The position numbers and the translations under genes were made by a program. This document shows, piece by piece, positions 5,203 to 5,870 of a DNA stretch of 5,870 nt. This stretch comes from Euryarchaeota archaeon UBA59 (GTDB taxonomy: Archaea > Thermoplasmatota > Poseidoniia > Poseidoniales > Thalassarchaeaceae): assembly GCA_002505495.1 (NCBI GenBank), contig DAVI01000101.1, positions 8,696-14,565 of the forward strand, read 5' to 3'. The notes beneath the pieces were generated by a model, which worked only from the letters and a program-made list of their open reading frames with translations, was not told where the DNA came from and did no database searches. The stretch's first letter is position 1, and each line of letters opens with the position of its first letter.

Positions 5203-5870
5203 GTGAACGATGGACCCATTGTGAAAATTAACGACGACGTCGATGCTGAGGGGGCACTTGTGGTCTCCTGCTTCCCAACGGTCAGCATGGTTTCGAGCAT
5301 CGTAGCCCACTATCTCGTCGAGAAGCTGGAATTGGAGTTCGTGGGTGGCGTCAGAGATGCTCGCCTGCCCGCAGTCTGCCTCGTCCAAGATGGGGAGCCG
5401 CTACCCCCCATTCGCTTCTATGCTGGCGCCCCTGTCTGCACGGTCGAGGGGTGTGACAAGCTGATTGTGGTCCTCTCCGACATTCAGGTTCACGGCAGAC
5501 TGGCGCTGCCGCTCACAGAGGCTCTCTTCGAATGGAGCGAAAACGCAGGAGTCAACGCGGGAATGCTGATTGACGCATTCGCCCACGGGGTTGAGTCACC
5601 TCACGAACTGATTGACGATGACGACTCCGAAGAGACGATTCTCGGAATCGGTGCAACTCAGGAGGCGAGAGAGAAATTGCTGTCGATGGATGTCCCACTG
5701 CTCAAACACGGCGTGATTGGCGGCATGACCGGCGTGATGATGGGAGAGGGTCGCAGACGAGGACTAGACCTGTGTGCGATTCTCGCAGAGGCCAACCCCT
5801 CCATGCCGGATGCGAGGGCCGCGGCCCGCATCATCAACAAACTCGACATGCTTCTTCCAGCGATTCACCT
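5203..5870 (+). CDS. PAC2-family (proteasome assembly chaperone-like) protein, 3' end cut by window
   Basis: An open frame of 222 codons runs off the right edge. It shows the PAC2 family pattern. A first strand, GALVVSCFPTVSMVSSIVAH (residues 17-36), is the place where relatives have a glycine-rich VGLPGVGLVG-like stretch. A central strand, KLIVVLSDIQVHG (86-98), is followed by the helix LPLTEALFEW (102-111). The signature HGVIGGMTGVMMGEGRRRGLD (169-189) and the following CAILAEANPSMPDARAAARI (191-210) are typical. Family proteins help assemble the 20S proteasome in eukaryotes, and archaeal PbaB-like members bind the proteasome; others are of unknown role. An acidic insert (IDDDDSEE, 137-144) interrupts the middle. 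The GTG at 5203 is preferred over the GTG at 5221 because it restores the first family strand (GPIVKIND) and lies about 26 bp after an AT-rich palindrome. The frame is closed by a TGA at 5179-5181. Confidence 0.88.
   Translation, partial: MNDGPIVKINDDVDAEGALVVSCFPTVSMVSSIVAHYLVEKLELEFVGGVRDARLPAVCLVQDGEPLPPIRFYAGAPVCTVEGCDKLIVVLSDIQVHGRLALPLTEALFEWSENAGVNAGMLIDAFAHGVESPHELIDDDDSEETILGIGATQEAREKLLSMDVPLLKHGVIGGMTGVMMGEGRRRGLDLCAILAEANPSMPDARAAARIINKLDMLLPAIH

Noticed and set aside
4842..5231. Plus-strand frame of 129 codons opposite the nuclease start
   Set aside because: It is Arg/Ser/Pro-rich low-complexity translation antisense to conserved nuclease sequence, so a shadow frame.
5119..5388. 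Ninety-residue N-terminal extension of the PD-(D/E)XK nuclease
   Set aside because: It lies antisense to the PAC2 coding sequence and shows no conserved pattern, while the ATG at 5116-5118 has a strong Shine-Dalgarno site and stands just before the conserved nuclease fold.
5401..5849. Minus-strand frames opposite the PAC2 gene
   Set aside because: They are antisense to a long frame with a clear PAC2 signature and have no pattern of their own.

Overview
The window looks archaeal and most resembles marine Group II Euryarchaeota (Candidatus Poseidoniia, Thermoplasmatota), although no single marker proves this. The evidence is a PAC2-family proteasome-assembly-chaperone-like gene, tRNA genes without an encoded CCA end, start codons placed about 26 bp after AT-rich TATA-like elements as in leaderless archaeal transcripts, a PKD-domain lipoprotein with N-glycosylation sequons, and compact moderately GC-rich coding. 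There is no CRISPR array, insertion sequence or phage gene. All six genes whose stop codon is visible end in TGA.

Left part (1-523): the 5' end of a hotdog-fold acyl-CoA thioesterase-like gene leaves the window on the minus strand. Behind it lie two minus-strand tRNA-Arg genes, anticodons CCG and GCG, with almost the same body, which points to a local duplication. A TATA-like element lies upstream of the GCG gene, and a 13-bp imperfect hairpin lies near 460-506.

Middle part (524-3024): four minus-strand genes. They are a small winged-helix DNA-binding protein, an unrecognised beta-rich protein of about 115 residues, a 397-residue lipoprotein with two PKD-like domains, and a very acidic 139-residue protein with a short hydrophobic/basic N-terminus. 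Gaps of 53 to about 170 bp suggest short transcription units rather than one tight operon.

Right part (3025-5870): a plus-strand DEDDh exonuclease with an ExoX-like C-terminal domain converges, with 24 bp between stop codons, on a minus-strand RecB/Cas4-like PD-(D/E)XK nuclease with four cysteines placed to bind an Fe-S cluster. This is a compact pair of DNA-processing enzymes, probably in repair or recombination. The nuclease is divergent from a plus-strand PAC2-family gene cut by the window end. Their shared intergenic region holds a perfect 10-bp AT-rich palindrome at a distance that suits TATA function for both genes, one leaderless and one with a Shine-Dalgarno leader.

I found no clearly new multi-gene system. 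The points most worth a second look are the two-nuclease pair with its uncharacterised nuclease C-terminal domain, the bidirectional palindromic promoter, the paired tRNA-Arg genes, and the small orphan proteins.
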